A stretch of DNA of 64,000 bases from Hymenobacter artigasi (GCF_012275535.1 NZ_JAAVTK010000010.1:1-64000); one strand, 5' to 3'; shown: positions 24,190 to 34,417, counted from the stretch's first letter. The notes: generated by a model not told the origin, from the sequence alone. Made by a program: numbers and translations.

Positions 24190-24822
24190 TTAGCCGTTGC
24201 GCTTGTTCAACTCGTCGCGGATTTTGGCGGCCTTTTCGTAGTCCTCGCGGTTGAGGGCTTCGGACAGCATTTTCGATAGCTCCTCCATCGACACCTGGCC
24301 GCTGGGGTCGCGGGGCTCGGGCTGGGTGCGGCTGGCCCGGGGCGAGTCCGTATCGTTGTCGTCGTCCTCGTCGTCGTCATCTTCCTCGGCTTCGCTTTCG
24401 GCTTCGTCGAGGTCAGAAAGGATGATGCCGGCTTCGCTCAACACGCTTTCCACGGTGTAAATAGGCACGCCGAAGCGCAGGCCAATGGCAATGGCATCGG
24501 AAGGCCGGGCGTCGATATCGAACGTCGTGGCCCCGTCGGAGCACACAATGCGCGAATAGAAAACACCTTCTTTGAGGTCGGAAATCACCACCTCCAGAAT
24601 CACCACGTGCACATGCTCGGCAAAAGATTTGAACAGGTCGTGGGTGAGCGGGCGATTGGGGCTAATCTTTTCTATCTGAATAGCAATGCTTTGCGCTTCA
24701 AACATGCCAATGATAATGGGCAAGCGGCGGTTGCCGCCCTTCTCGCCCAGAATCAGCGCGAAGGAGCCAGATTGCGACTGGCTGGACGAAAGTCCCAGGA
24801 TTTCAAGCTGGATTTTTTTCAA
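24190..24822 (-). CDS. Bifunctional nuclease (BFN/DUF151) with UvrB/C motif
   Basis: A 210-residue protein. I choose the TTG at 24822, giving (M)KKIQLEILGLSSSQSQSGSF, because homologs begin there and the upstream in-frame extension is arginine/proline-rich without family resemblance. The BFN domain runs about 1-140, with ILGEKGGNRRLPIIIG at about 23-38 and FDIDARPSDAIAIGLR at about 111-126. Then comes a strongly acidic linker (about 150-170), and a C-terminal UVR motif (EALNREDYEKAAKIRDELNK). BFN-family members have reported DNase/RNase activity; the UVR motif usually mediates protein contacts. Alone between two unrelated genes. Confidence 0.85.
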   Translation of the reverse strand: MKKIQLEILGLSSSQSQSGSFALILGEKGGNRRLPIIIGMFEAQSIAIQIEKISPNRPLTHDLFKSFAEHVHVVILEVVISDLKEGVFYSRIVCSDGATTFDIDARPSDAIAIGLRFGVPIYTVESVLSEAGIILSDLDEAESEAEEDDDDEDDDNDTDSPRASRTQPEPRDPSGQVSMEELSKMLSEALNREDYEKAAKIRDELNKRNG

Positions 24823-25036
24823 GGGAATAAGGAACTGGGTGTCTTGGAAGCGGAAAGGAGGGAAGGGCCGGGCCGAAGCCGGTAGAGAGGATGTACGTGC
24901 AAATAAAGAAAAGTCCGGGCATCTGCGGCTAAATCCTGCCGTAGAAACCGGAAATGCTAAAAAAAGATTGGGGACCCGGGCCGCGGCCTTCTTGCGAAAA
25001 CCACCGGACCAAGTCCCCAATGCCTGCACGTAGACC

Positions 25037-26014
25037 CTAGTTAAGGGCCTTCACAGCGGCGGTTAGCTTAGGCAATACGTCAAAAACGTCGCCCACGATG
25101 CCATAATCGGCCGCTTTAAAGAAAGGAGCTTCCGGGTCTTTGTTGATGACCACAATCACCTTCGAGCTGTTCACGCCGGCCAGGTGCTGGATAGCCCCCG
25201 AAATGCCGCAGGCAATGTACAGGTTCGGCGAGATGGTGATGCCGGTCTGGCCCACGTGCTCGTGGTGAGGGCGCCAGTCTACATCCGACACGGGCTTGGA
25301 GCAGGCCGTGCCCGCGCCCAGTGCCTTGGCCAGGTCCTCAATCAGGCCCCAGTTCTCGGGGCCTTTCATGCCCCGGCCACCCGATACCACGAGCTCGGCT
25401 TCGGGCAGGAGCACGCCGCCGGCCTGGTCCTGCATGATGACCTGCGTGGGCGCATCAGCAAAATCAGCGTCCGACAGCTGGGCCGCGAAGCTCACAACTT
25501 CGGCCGTTTTGCCATCATCGTGCTTGGCCTCGGTCGAGTTCTTTTTCACCGCGATGATTTTGCGGTCGCCGCTCAGCACCACGTCCGAAAACGCCTTGCC
25601 CGAGAATGCGCCGCGCTTCACGGTGAACTGACCGCCATCGGTTTTGGGCAGCTCTACCACGTTGGTGGCCAGGCTGGCCTTCAACCGCACCGACAGGCGC
25701 GAGCCTACTGCCGCGCCAATGTTGGAATTGGCCAGCACAATGATTTTGGCCTGCTCCTGCTCGGCTGCCGTAGCAATGAGCTTGGTGTAGGCGTTGTTCA
25801 CGAAGTCCTTGAGGCGGGGCTCGGCGTCAAACAGCACTTTCGTGATGCCCTGCTCGCCCAGCTTGGCCAGGTTGGCTTCGTTGGCGTGGCCTACGGCAAT
25901 GGCCGTGGCCGTGGTGCCCAGCTGGGCAGCCACCTGCGCCCCGTAAGAGGCTACTTCGAGCGAAGACTTCTTTACTTCGCCGTCGGCGCATTCAACTACA
26001 ACTAATACAGACAT
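25037..26014 (-). CDS. etfA: Electron transfer flavoprotein alpha subunit
   Basis: A 325-residue FAD-binding subunit of the ETF heterodimer, which passes electrons from acyl-CoA and other dehydrogenases to the quinone pool. The C-terminal FAD domain is intact: [13 protein letters not shown] at about 210-222, [20 protein letters not shown] at about 254-273, and the closing [19 protein letters not shown]. Downstream of etfB on the same strand, separated by a repeat-filled gap of 117 bp. Confidence 0.96.
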   Translation of the reverse strand: MSVLVVVECADGEVKKSSLEVASYGAQVAAQLGTTATAIAVGHANEANLAKLGEQGITKVLFDAEPRLKDFVNNAYTKLIATAAEQEQAKIIVLANSNIGAAVGSRLSVRLKASLATNVVELPKTDGGQFTVKRGAFSGKAFSDVVLSGDRKIIAVKKNSTEAKHDDGKTAEVVSFAAQLSDADFADAPTQVIMQDQAGGVLLPEAELVVSGGRGMKGPENWGLIEDLAKALGAGTACSKPVSDVDWRPHHEHVGQTGITISPNLYIACGISGAIQHLAGVNSSKVIVVINKDPEAPFFKAADYGIVGDVFDVLPKLTAAVKALN

Positions 26015-26022
26015 GGTTTTGA

Positions 26023-26128
26023 TAATTAGTAATTGATAATTAATAATTAAGAATTGGTAATAAGGTTTTTATTGGCTGCAGTAGCGCTAAAAGCGATTAT
26101 TAATTCTCAATTACTAATTACTAATTGA
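26023..26128. repeat. Inverted repeat with AT-rich heptamer arms
   Basis: Arms of about 33 bp made of AATTAGT/AATTAAT-type 7-bp units (left ATAATTAGTAATTGATAATT, right its complement with TTACTAATTACTAATTGA) fill the etfB-etfA gap, reaching within 4 bp of the etfB stop. Confidence 0.85.
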
Positions 26129-26131
26129 TTT

Positions 26132-26872
26132 TTAGATGACTTTGGCTTCGTTGCGCAGCAGCTTAATGAGCTCGCCGGCATTCTCGGCATCGATGAGCTT
26201 CACGCCCTGCTTTTTAGGCGGCAGCGCGAACTCGGCTACGGTGGTGCGGGCGGGCTCGCCAATGGCGGGCACTACTTTCAGCGGCTTGGTGCGGGCCGTC
26301 ATAATGCCGCGCATGTTGGGGATGCGGGGCTCGCACATGGGCTGCTGGCACGAGGCCACGAAGGGCGTGTTCACAGTCACGATTTCCTTGCCGCCTTCAA
26401 TTTCGCGCTCCAGCGTGGCAGTGTTGCCGCTCATGTCCAGCTTCATGGCCGGGGCCACGGTCGGGATGCCGAGCATTTCGCCCACCATGCCGTGTACCTG
26501 GAAGCCGTTGTAGTCGATGCTTTCCTTGCCCATCAAAATCACGTCGTAGGCACCTTCTTTGGCGATGGCGGCAATTTGCTCGGCCACGAAGTAGGCGTCC
26601 TGCGGTGCAGCGTTCACCCGGATGGCATCATCAGCCCCAATGGCCAGCGCCTTGCGGATGTTGGGCTCGGTGTCGGCTTCGCCCACGTTGAGGACGGTAA
26701 CGGTGCCGCTACCGGCGGCTTCCTTCAGCTCGATGGCGCGGGTGAGGGCGTACTCATCCCAAGGGTTGATTACGAACTGCACACCGGCCTTATTGAACTC
26801 CTTGTTATCAGGGGTGAAGGCGATTTTGGTGGTCGTGTCGGGCACGTTGGAAATACAAACCAGAAACTTCAT
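26132..26872 (-). CDS. etfB: Electron transfer flavoprotein beta subunit
   Basis: A 246-residue partner of EtfA. The family signature VNTPFVASCQQPMCEPRIPN appears at about 166-185, with AMP-site residues around LIMGKESIDYNGFQVHGMVG at about 114-133. The N-terminus MKFLVCISNVPDTTTKIAF is standard. First gene of the etfB-etfA pair. Confidence 0.96.
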   Translation of the reverse strand: MKFLVCISNVPDTTTKIAFTPDNKEFNKAGVQFVINPWDEYALTRAIELKEAAGSGTVTVLNVGEADTEPNIRKALAIGADDAIRVNAAPQDAYFVAEQIAAIAKEGAYDVILMGKESIDYNGFQVHGMVGEMLGIPTVAPAMKLDMSGNTATLEREIEGGKEIVTVNTPFVASCQQPMCEPRIPNMRGIMTARTKPLKVVPAIGEPARTTVAEFALPPKKQGVKLIDAENAGELIKLLRNEAKVI

Positions 26873-27026
26873 CTAAGCGGGATTAGGGTGGCGAAATCGA
26901 ATTTAAAAGGCTGCATGCATAACAACCAATACCAGCTTGCCGGTTTCCGGCAGCCAATCTTTATCAGGGGATATGCGGCAGAAAAGCCGCAATTTTGCCC
27001 CAAAGGTAAACAAAACTCCTGCCCTA

Positions 27027-27365
27027 ATGAATACTCCCGCCACGCGTTTGCAACAGTTATTGGCTTTCCATGCCGATGACCCCACCGATGCCTTCACTAT
27101 ATATGCCCTGGCAACCGAATACCGTGCCCAGGAGCCGGAGCGGGCCTGGGAATTTTACCACAAATTATTAACCGAGCATTCCGACTACGTGGGCACTTAC
27201 TACCACGCCGGCAAGCTGTTGGAACAATTCGGCAAAAAGGACGACGCCGAGAAAGTGTACCGCACCGGCCTGAAAGTGGCCCGTGCCGCCGGCCAGCAGC
27301 ACGCCGCCAGCGAGCTGCTTCAGGCGCTAAACAGCTGCCTCGGCCTCGACTACGAGGATGACTAA
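27027..27365 (+). CDS. Small tetratricopeptide-repeat protein
   Basis: A 112-residue helical protein. The ATG at 27027 (MNTPATRLQQLLAFHADDPT) is preferred over an upstream ATG whose extension is low-complexity and basic. The helix pairs YALATEYRAQEPERAWEFYHKLL and TYYHAGKLLEQFGKKDDAEKVY look like two TPR units, each with the expected small and aromatic residues. No partner is predictable. It is divergent from etfB with a short gap, and followed by a terminator. Confidence 0.75.
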   Translation: MNTPATRLQQLLAFHADDPTDAFTIYALATEYRAQEPERAWEFYHKLLTEHSDYVGTYYHAGKLLEQFGKKDDAEKVYRTGLKVARAAGQQHAASELLQALNSCLGLDYEDD

Positions 27366-27375
27366 CCAACCGAGC

Positions 27376-27404
27376 GTGGCCCGGCAAGTGGCCGGGCCGC
27401 TTTT
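27376..27404 (+). terminator. Intrinsic terminator
   Basis: A ten-pair stem GTGGCCCGGC / GCCGGGCCGC (one T-G pair) with a 5-nt loop followed by TTTT, 10 bp after the TPR gene. Confidence 0.8.
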
Positions 27405-27618
27405 GGTTGTTGATGGGTGGGCTGAAATGGTCGCACGGCGGTGTGTTTACGATTCAGCGGCAGATTAAGTATGAAGGTAGTTTCATTCAGCAGGCGCTAA
27501 TTGATGTTGGTCGGCTAAAATAGTAGTTCTGTCGCTTATATAATGCTAGTGCTATTGCTGTTTAGCTGTTTTGCATCACTACCGCGAGAAAGATTCTACC
27601 CCATCTTCCTGTTTTGCT

Positions 27619-28368
27619 ATGTCCTCATTGTTCACTGTTATTGCCCGGGCCTTCCCCCGGGAACTGATTAGCCACCTGGCGGCGCGCCTGGGCGAGGGCG
27701 AAAATGGAATGAAGCGGGCCCTCGACGGCGTGCTTCCCATGATAATGGGCGGTATGGCGCGGCAGGCGCAAACCAGCGATGCTCAGCTGCTTTTTGAATG
27801 CAATAACAGGGCGTATCAAACAACCCTGTACGGGTTGGGCAGCGTGACCGGAATGCTGGGAATCCTGGGCAGTGGCACCGCCGCCGACAGCGCCCTGATG
27901 CAGGGCGAAACGCTGCTGCTGGGGCTGTTCGGCAATTCCTGGCAGGCCATTGCGGTTTCGGCGAGCCGCTACGCCCAGGTGAAGCGCACTACGGCCAGCA
28001 CGCTGCTAACGCTGGTGAGTGCGGTGCTGCCGGGCCTGCTGGGCCAGTATGCCGAGCACAACCGGTTGTCGGCCGCCGCCCTGACGGCTAATTTAATCGG
28101 CATCAAGAGCCAGCTGAATACCCTGTTGCCTTTCGATTTGAGAGCGGTGGCTAACTCACTGGGCCTGAACGGCGATGCCCGCGCGGCTAAGGCGGGGAAC
28201 CGACAGGGGTGGATTGTTTCCTGGATGTTGCTGCTTACGGCCGCACTGGGCATTACCAGCCTACGCCCCCGCCAGTTGGCCCCGGTGGTGCCAGCGGCTT
28301 CCCTGGCACTGGGGCAGGGCTATTGGCTGGCGGCGCAGCTGGCCGGCCAGAGACCGGGCCGACGCTAG
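27619..28368 (+). CDS. DUF937-family protein
   Basis: A 249-residue protein with the DUF937 pattern: VLPMIMGGMARQAQ at about 38-51, Gly-rich LGILGSGTAADSALMQGETL at about 78-97, LLGLFG, and a second LPGLLGQYAEHNRLS. The C-terminus has a hydrophobic helix (GWIVSWMLLLTAALGITSL) and a Pro/Ala-rich stretch, so it may be membrane-associated. The start at 27619 (MSSLFTVIARAFPRELISHL) fits the family. Function unknown. The 250 bp upstream hold only the terminator above. Confidence 0.72.
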   Translation: MSSLFTVIARAFPRELISHLAARLGEGENGMKRALDGVLPMIMGGMARQAQTSDAQLLFECNNRAYQTTLYGLGSVTGMLGILGSGTAADSALMQGETLLLGLFGNSWQAIAVSASRYAQVKRTTASTLLTLVSAVLPGLLGQYAEHNRLSAAALTANLIGIKSQLNTLLPFDLRAVANSLGLNGDARAAKAGNRQGWIVSWMLLLTAALGITSLRPRQLAPVVPAASLALGQGYWLAAQLAGQRPGRR

Positions 28369-28514
28369 CCGTGGCCGCCGTGCCCCACGCGAAAAATTGA
28401 CCGCCTTAAGAATGGGCGTTCACCGGGGTTTTGAGAGCGTTCAGAGGGTAAATGGGACATTCATTTTATCCTCATACAGACACCGGCACCTTTGTCAGGA
28501 AATCAACGCCAATT

Positions 28515-29822
28515 ATGTCCCGCTTCCCTTTTCTGGTTCTTTTTGGAGCGTGGTGCCTGGGCGCTCAGCCCGCCGCCGCCCAAAGTGCTACGGCTATCTA
28601 CGCTTCCCCAACCGATACCATTCGCCTTACGCTGCCGCAGGCGGAGCAGCAGTTTTCTCAGAATAACCTGGCCGTGCTGGCCCAGCAATTTAACGTGACG
28701 GTGGCCCAGGCCCAGGCCGTGCAGGCCCGCCTGATTGATAACCCCTCGCTATACGTGGAGCAGGACGTGCTGCGCCGCAAGATTAGCCGGCCCATGGTGC
28801 CCGAAGGCACGGTGGGCAGCGAGGCCATTGTGACGGTGCAGCAGCTGTTTTCGCTGGCCGGGCGGCGCAAAGCCGCCGGCCAGGTAGCCCGGCAAAACGC
28901 CGTGGTGGAGCAGTATAACCTGCAGGATTTGCTGCGCAACCTGCGCTACCAGCTGCGCAGCACGTTCTACGACGTGTACTTCAAGCAGCAGACGCTGAAA
29001 ACCTACGCCACGGAAATTAGCTCGCTCACGCGTACTGTGGCCCTGTACCAGACGCAGTATGAAAAGGGCAACATCGCGCTGAAGGAGGTGATTCGCCTGC
29101 GGGCCTTCCTGTTTACGCTGCAAAGCGAGCGGCAGAACCTGCTGAATGACGTGGCTTCGGACCAGACCGATTTGCACGTATTGCTGCGCGACGCGACTGG
29201 CAGCCAGTTTGTGCCCCTGGTAGACCTGCGCCGTACCCGTGAGCTTAACCTGACCAGCCACCCGGAGCAGGAGCTGATTGATACCGCCCTGGTGCGCCGC
29301 ACCGATTTGAACGCCCGCCGCGCCAGCCTGCAACAGCAAAACCTGAACCTGAAGCTACAGCAGAAGCTGGCCACCCCCGACCTGGCCGTGGGCTATACCT
29401 ACGACAAAGCCGGCTCCTACATCAACGACTACAGTGCGCTGACGCTGGGCATCGCGGTGCCCATCTTCAACCGTAACCAAGGTAATATTCAGGCGGCGAA
29501 GGCCCAAATTGCGGGCAGCAAGCTGCTTGTGGACCAGCAGCAGCTGGTAGTGCAGAGCGAGGTGCACCAGGCGTATCAGCTGGCGGCCCGCAACGACGAG
29601 CTGTTTCAAAATACTGACCGCGATACCGCACCCTTTGCCCGCCTGATGGTGGGCATCGAGCAGAGTTACGCCAAACGCATTCTGAGTGTGGTAGAATATC
29701 TGGACTTTTTCGAGTCCTACAAGAATAACCTGGTGCAGCTGAACACCTTGCGGGCCAACCGCATGCGGGCCTTCGAGCAGCTGAATTTTGCCGTGGGCAA
29801 GCCGGTGTTCCGCGCCGAGTAA
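28515..29822 (+). CDS. TolC-family outer-membrane channel (CzcC-like)
   Basis: A 435-residue outer-membrane efflux protein with a signal peptide (MSRFPFLVLFGAWCLGAQPA, cleaved after AAAQ; the ATG at 28515 is chosen for this reason). Two outer_membrane_efflux repeats with long amphipathic helices rich in Gln and Ala are visible, at about 35-215 and 235-430. First gene of an efflux locus: channel, adaptor (29969), then two RND pumps. It should form the outer-membrane exit of the tripartite pump. A CACCTTTG box 21 bp upstream, one mismatch from consensus, could be its promoter. Confidence 0.88.
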   Translation: MSRFPFLVLFGAWCLGAQPAAAQSATAIYASPTDTIRLTLPQAEQQFSQNNLAVLAQQFNVTVAQAQAVQARLIDNPSLYVEQDVLRRKISRPMVPEGTVGSEAIVTVQQLFSLAGRRKAAGQVARQNAVVEQYNLQDLLRNLRYQLRSTFYDVYFKQQTLKTYATEISSLTRTVALYQTQYEKGNIALKEVIRLRAFLFTLQSERQNLLNDVASDQTDLHVLLRDATGSQFVPLVDLRRTRELNLTSHPEQELIDTALVRRTDLNARRASLQQQNLNLKLQQKLATPDLAVGYTYDKAGSYINDYSALTLGIAVPIFNRNQGNIQAAKAQIAGSKLLVDQQQLVVQSEVHQAYQLAARNDELFQNTDRDTAPFARLMVGIEQSYAKRILSVVEYLDFFESYKNNLVQLNTLRANRMRAFEQLNFAVGKPVFRAE

Positions 29823-29838
29823 CTACTGAGCCAAGTAA

Positions 29839-29943
29839 GAACGTCATGCTGAGCGCAACCATAATGCCTCGCATGAGATAGTAAATCAACCGATTGGATT
29901 AGTCACGCGGGCGAGATGCTTTGGCAAGCTCAGCATGACGTTC
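29839..29943. repeat. Long inverted repeat (GTCATGCTGAGC family)
   Basis: The outer 20 bp (GAACGTCATGCTGAGCGC and its complement) pair well while the inner arm is diverged. Located between the TolC-like gene and the adaptor gene. Confidence 0.83.
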
Positions 29944-29968
29944 TACCAAAGACATTACCTTATATCCA

Positions 29969-31048
29969 ATGAACCGCTCCTTTCTGGCATTGCTGACCGC
30001 CGTAACCTTGGTTGGCTGCTCCAAACCCGAAGTTAAAGAAGAGAAGAAGGAGGGCTTCCGCCTGTCCGATACCATGATGCAGCAGATTGTGCTCGACACG
30101 GTGCGCCTGCGCCCCGTGCAGGACGAGCTGGTGCTGACCGGCGAAATTGCCACCGACGGCGATAAAACCGTGAAGGTGTACCCGCTGGTGGGCGGCGTGG
30201 TAGAGCAGCTGAAAGTGCAGCTCGGCGACAAGGTGACCAAAGGCCAGGTGCTGGCCGTCATCAAGTCGGGCGAGATTGCCGATGTGCAGAACCAAACCAC
30301 CGCTGCCAGCTCCGACCTCGACATTGCCCGCAAAAACCTGGCCGTGGCCGAAGATATGTTTAAAGCCGGCCTGAACTCGGAGCGCGATGTGGTGCTGGCC
30401 CGGGCTGAGGTGACCAAAGCCCGCGGCACGGTGGGCAAAAACGTGAAGCAGCTTAGCGTGTACGGCATCGGCAAAGATGGAATGTATGTGCTGCGGGCCC
30501 CGATTTCGGGCTTTATTACCGAGAAAAATGCTACTGACCATGAGCAGTTCAATAACGACAACGTAGGCAACTTGTTCACGGTGAGCGACCTGGACGATGT
30601 CTGGATTATGGCCAACGTATTCGAGTCGGATATTTCGAAGGTGAAGGAAGGCTACTCGGCCGATGTGACCACGCTGAGCTACCCGGACAAGCATTTCCGG
30701 GGCAAAATCGACAAGGTGTTCAACGTGCTCGACCCCGACAGCAAGGTGATGAAGGTGCGCGTGCGCCTCGACAACCCCGGCTATTTGCTGAAGCCCGAGA
30801 TGTACGCCCAGGTGCGCGTGGTGAATACGGAAGGGGCGAAAGCCCTGGCCGTGCCCGCCAAATCAGTCGTTTTTGACAAGGACCGCAACTTCGTGATGGT
30901 GTTCAAGGACCGCACGCACGTCGAAACCCGCCCCGTGACCATCAGCAAAACGGTGGGCGACTACAGCTACATCACCAGCGGCCTCAAGGCGGGCGATGTG
31001 GTAATTGCGAAAGACCAGCTGTTGGTGTACGACGAGCTGAATGATTAA
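29969..31048 (+). CDS. RND efflux periplasmic adaptor (CzcB-like)
   Basis: A 359-residue membrane fusion protein with a lipoprotein signal (MNRSFLALLTAVTLVGCSKP, lipidated Cys at 17). Biotinyl-lipoyl-like barrel at about 68-100 (VYPLVGGVVEQLKVQLGDKV), a short helical hairpin, then a beta-barrel and membrane-proximal domain to the end. It should link the RND pump in the inner membrane to the TolC-like channel. It is the only adaptor for the two pump genes here. The TAA stop merges into the next inverted repeat. Confidence 0.92.
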   Translation: MNRSFLALLTAVTLVGCSKPEVKEEKKEGFRLSDTMMQQIVLDTVRLRPVQDELVLTGEIATDGDKTVKVYPLVGGVVEQLKVQLGDKVTKGQVLAVIKSGEIADVQNQTTAASSDLDIARKNLAVAEDMFKAGLNSERDVVLARAEVTKARGTVGKNVKQLSVYGIGKDGMYVLRAPISGFITEKNATDHEQFNNDNVGNLFTVSDLDDVWIMANVFESDISKVKEGYSADVTTLSYPDKHFRGKIDKVFNVLDPDSKVMKVRVRLDNPGYLLKPEMYAQVRVVNTEGAKALAVPAKSVVFDKDRNFVMVFKDRTHVETRPVTISKTVGDYSYITSGLKAGDVVIAKDQLLVYDELND

Positions 31049-31195
31049 GCTGTTAGCTAATGGCTGCTAGCTGTTAGCTCTCCCTTTCAGGTTTTATTGA
31101 CTGCTTTGAGATGAGCAGAGTACGGTTGATTTTTCAATCGAACGGCCATGCTTTCGCCGAAAAGAAAGCTAACAGCTAACAGCCATCAGCTATAA
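31048..31195. repeat. Inverted repeat with AGCTAAC heptamer arms
   Basis: A left arm AGCTGTTAGCTAATGGCTGC and a right arm AGCTAACAGCTAACAGCCAT each contain two or three copies of AGCTAAC or its complement. It starts at the adaptor stop codon and ends 28 bp before the first pump gene. Confidence 0.87.
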
Positions 31196-31223
31196 GTCGC
31201 ATTAAGACTTCCGCTAAATCCAA

Positions 31224-34200
31224 ATGAACAAGTTCATTCAAGGCATTATCGCCTTTTCGCTTAAGAACAAGGGCTTCATCTTTCTCATGACCCTGGTGGT
31301 GGTGGTGATGGGGGTGGTGAGCTACCGAAACACACCCATCGAGGCGTTTCCGGACGTGACCAACACCGAAATCACCATCATCACGCAATGGCCCGGCCGC
31401 TCGGCCGAGGAGATGGAGAAGTTCGTGACCGTGCCCATCGAAATCGCCCTGAATCCGGTACAGAAAAAGGCTTCGGTGCGCAGCACTACGCTATTTGGCC
31501 TGTCGGTGGTGAAGGTGATTTTTGACGATGGCGTGGACGATGCCTTCGCCCGCCCGCAGGTGAACAACCTGCTGCGCGAAGTAGACCTGCCCGACGGCAT
31601 CACGCCCGACGTGCAGCCGCCCTACGGCCCTACCGGCGAAATCTACCGCTACACGCTGGAGAGCAAAACCAAAACCGTGCGCGAGCTCAAAACCCTGCAG
31701 GACTGGGTGATTGAGCGCAACCTGAAAGCCGTGCCCGGCGTGGCCGACGTGAACAGCTTTGGCGGTGAGGTGAAGGACTACGAAATATCGGTGAACCCCG
31801 GCAAGCTGCAGGATTTCGGCCTCACGCCGCTCGACCTCTACAACGCCGTGCAGCGCTCCAACATCAACGTGGGCGGCGACGTGATAAACCAGGGCCAGCA
31901 GAACTACGTGGTGCGCGGCATCGGCCTGCTCAACAACATTTCCGACATCACCAACACGGTGATTAAGAACGTGAACGGCGTGCCGATTCTGGTGCGCGAC
32001 GTGGCCAAAGTCACCGAAAGTGCCCTGCCGCGCCTGGGCCAGGTAGGCCGCGGCTTTGAGGACGACAAGCTGGAAGGCATCGTGGTGATGCGCAAGGGCG
32101 AAAATCCTTCGGAAGTCATTGCCCGCCTGCACGATAAGGTAGACGAGCTGAACTCCAAAATTCTGCCGCCCGGCGTGAAGATGAAAACCTTCTACGACCG
32201 CCAGCAGCTGATTGATTTCTCCACCGAAACGGTGATTCATAACCTGTTGGAGGGCATTGTGCTGGTCACGCTCATCGTGTTCCTGTTCATGGCCGACTGG
32301 CGCACCACGTTGATTGTGTCGGTGATTATCCCGCTGGCGCTGCTGTTTGCCTTCATCTGCCTGCGCCTGCGCGGCATGAGCGCCAACTTGCTGAGCATGG
32401 GGGCCATCGACTTCGGCATCATCATCGACGGGGCCGTGGTGATGGTGGAGGGGCTGTTCGTGGCCCTCGACCACAAGGCGCACCAAGTGGGCATGGAGCG
32501 CTTCAACAAGCTTTCCAAGCTGGGGCTGATTAAGAAGTCGGGCCGTGAAATGGGCAAATCGATTTTCTTCGCTAAGGCCATTATCATCACGGCCTTGCTA
32601 CCGATTTTCTCCTTCGAGAAAGTGGAGGGCAAGGTGTTCTCACCACTGGCCTGGACGCTGGGCTTCGCCCTGCTGGGCGCGCTGATTTTCACGCTTACCT
32701 TGGTGCCAGTGCTGGTGAGCATCCTGCTGAAAAAGAACGTGAAGGAGAAAGATAACTTCTTCGTGCGCGGCGTGAACAACGGGGCCAACCGCTTTTTCCG
32801 CTTCACCTACGCCCGCAAAACGGCCACGCTCATCATCGCCTTCTTGGTGACGGCCGTGGGCTTGTATTCCTTCTCGTTTCTGGGCTCAGAATTCCTGCCA
32901 GAGCTGAATGAAGGCTCGATTTACGTGCGGGCCCAGCTGCCGCTGAGCATCAGCCTGGAATCGAGCAATGAGCTGTGTAATAAGATGCGGCGCGATTTTC
33001 TGAGCTTCCCCGAGGTGAGTGATGTGGTGAGCCAGACCGGCCGGCCCAACGACGGCACCGACCCCACGGGCTTTTACAACAACGAGTTTCTGGTGCAGCT
33101 GAAGCACACGCCGGAGGTGGAAAAAAAGATGAAATCCAAGGTGTACCGCGAGGATTTGGTGGAGCGCATGAAGACCAAGCTCGACAAGTATACCGGCGTT
33201 GATTTCAACTTCTCGCAGCCGATTACCGACAACGTGGAGGAAGCCGCTTCGGGCGTGAAGGGCTCGATTGCGGTGAAGATTTACGGCACCGATTTGGCCA
33301 CGCTCGAAGCCAAGGCCCGCGAGGTTTATGAGATACTGAAAACCGTGAAAGGCATTGACGATTTAGGCGTGCTGCGCAACATCGGCCAGCCCGAGTTTCA
33401 CGTCGACCTTGATGAGCGCCGCATGGCCAGCTACGGCGTGAGCAAGACCGACGCGGCCTCGGTGCTGGAAATGGCGGTAGGCGGCAAGGAAGCCACGCAG
33501 CTGTATGAAGGCGAGCGCAAATTCCCCATCCGCGTACGCTACGAGCCCCAGTTCCGCCAGACGCCCACCGAAATTTCGGCCCTGATGGTGCCCACGCAGT
33601 CGGGTAAAACCATTCCACTTACCGAAATTGCCACCATCGGCTCCGTCACCGGCCCGAGCCTGATTTACCGCGACGACAACCGCCGCTTCGCTGCCGTGAA
33701 ATTCTCGATTCGGGGCCGCGACATGGGCTCGACCATCAAGGAAGCCCAGGAAAAAGTGAATCGCCACGTCGTACTCCCCAAGGGCTACGAGCAGAAATGG
33801 ACCGGCGATTTTGAGAACCAGCGCCGTGCCCAGCAGCGCCTCTCGCAGGTGGTGCCGGTGTCGCTGGCCCTCATTTTCTTCATTCTGTTCATCCTGTTTG
33901 GCAACCTCAAGGATGCCGGGCTGGTGCTGCTCAACGTGCCGTTTGCCATTATCGGTGGCATCGCGGCGCTGCTGCTCACGCATACCAACTTCTCGATTTC
34001 GGCCGGCATCGGCTTCATCGCCCTGTTCGGCATCTGTATCCAGAACGGGGTGATTCTGATATCCGTTTTCAAGCAGAACCTTGTCAAGAAGCACACGCTC
34101 GACCATTCAATCAACGAAGGCGTGATTTCGCGGGTGCGCCCCGTGGTAATGACGGCCCTTATGGCCACCATCGGCCTGATGCCGGCGGCCATTTCAACGG

Positions 34201-34382
34201 GCATTGGCTCGGAAACGTCCAAGCCGCTGGCTATTGTGGTAATCGGCGGTCTGATTACGGGTACCATCCTCACGCTCTTCGTGTTTCCGCTGGTGTTCGA
34301 ACGTTTCTACCGGAGCGAGCATACCAAGTACGTGCCACTTCCCGGCGAGAAAGGGTATTTGGAGCCGGTGGCTACGCATTAA
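31224..34382 (+). CDS. CzcA-family heavy-metal RND efflux pump, copy 1
   Basis: A 1052-residue inner-membrane proton/metal antiporter of the HME-RND class, full length with 12 membrane helices in two blocks. The functional motif in helix 4 reads DFGIIIDGAVVMVEG, with both Asp residues and the Glu needed for proton relay in CzcA. The N-terminus FSLKNKGFIFLMTLVVVV and the AWPGRSAEEME-type segment are typical (here QWPGRSAEEMEKFV). The Asp-rich motif suggests zinc/cobalt/cadmium rather than CusA-type copper/silver export, but the substrate is not proved. It should assemble with the adaptor and channel just upstream. Confidence 0.95.
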   Translation: MNKFIQGIIAFSLKNKGFIFLMTLVVVVMGVVSYRNTPIEAFPDVTNTEITIITQWPGRSAEEMEKFVTVPIEIALNPVQKKASVRSTTLFGLSVVKVIFDDGVDDAFARPQVNNLLREVDLPDGITPDVQPPYGPTGEIYRYTLESKTKTVRELKTLQDWVIERNLKAVPGVADVNSFGGEVKDYEISVNPGKLQDFGLTPLDLYNAVQRSNINVGGDVINQGQQNYVVRGIGLLNNISDITNTVIKNVNGVPILVRDVAKVTESALPRLGQVGRGFEDDKLEGIVVMRKGENPSEVIARLHDKVDELNSKILPPGVKMKTFYDRQQLIDFSTETVIHNLLEGIVLVTLIVFLFMADWRTTLIVSVIIPLALLFAFICLRLRGMSANLLSMGAIDFGIIIDGAVVMVEGLFVALDHKAHQVGMERFNKLSKLGLIKKSGREMGKSIFFAKAIIITALLPIFSFEKVEGKVFSPLAWTLGFALLGALIFTLTLVPVLVSILLKKNVKEKDNFFVRGVNNGANRFFRFTYARKTATLIIAFLVTAVGLYSFSFLGSEFLPELNEGSIYVRAQLPLSISLESSNELCNKMRRDFLSFPEVSDVVSQTGRPNDGTDPTGFYNNEFLVQLKHTPEVEKKMKSKVYREDLVERMKTKLDKYTGVDFNFSQPITDNVEEAASGVKGSIAVKIYGTDLATLEAKAREVYEILKTVKGIDDLGVLRNIGQPEFHVDLDERRMASYGVSKTDAASVLEMAVGGKEATQLYEGERKFPIRVRYEPQFRQTPTEISALMVPTQSGKTIPLTEIATIGSVTGPSLIYRDDNRRFAAVKFSIRGRDMGSTIKEAQEKVNRHVVLPKGYEQKWTGDFENQRRAQQRLSQVVPVSLALIFFILFILFGNLKDAGLVLLNVPFAIIGGIAALLLTHTNFSISAGIGFIALFGICIQNGVILISVFKQNLVKKHTLDHSINEGVISRVRPVVMTALMATIGLMPAAISTGIGSETSKPLAIVVIGGLITGTILTLFVFPLVFERFYRSEHTKYVPLPGEKGYLEPVATH

Positions 34383-34417
34383 GCGTAACTCCTACCAACT
34401 CAACACGGATTCTAAGA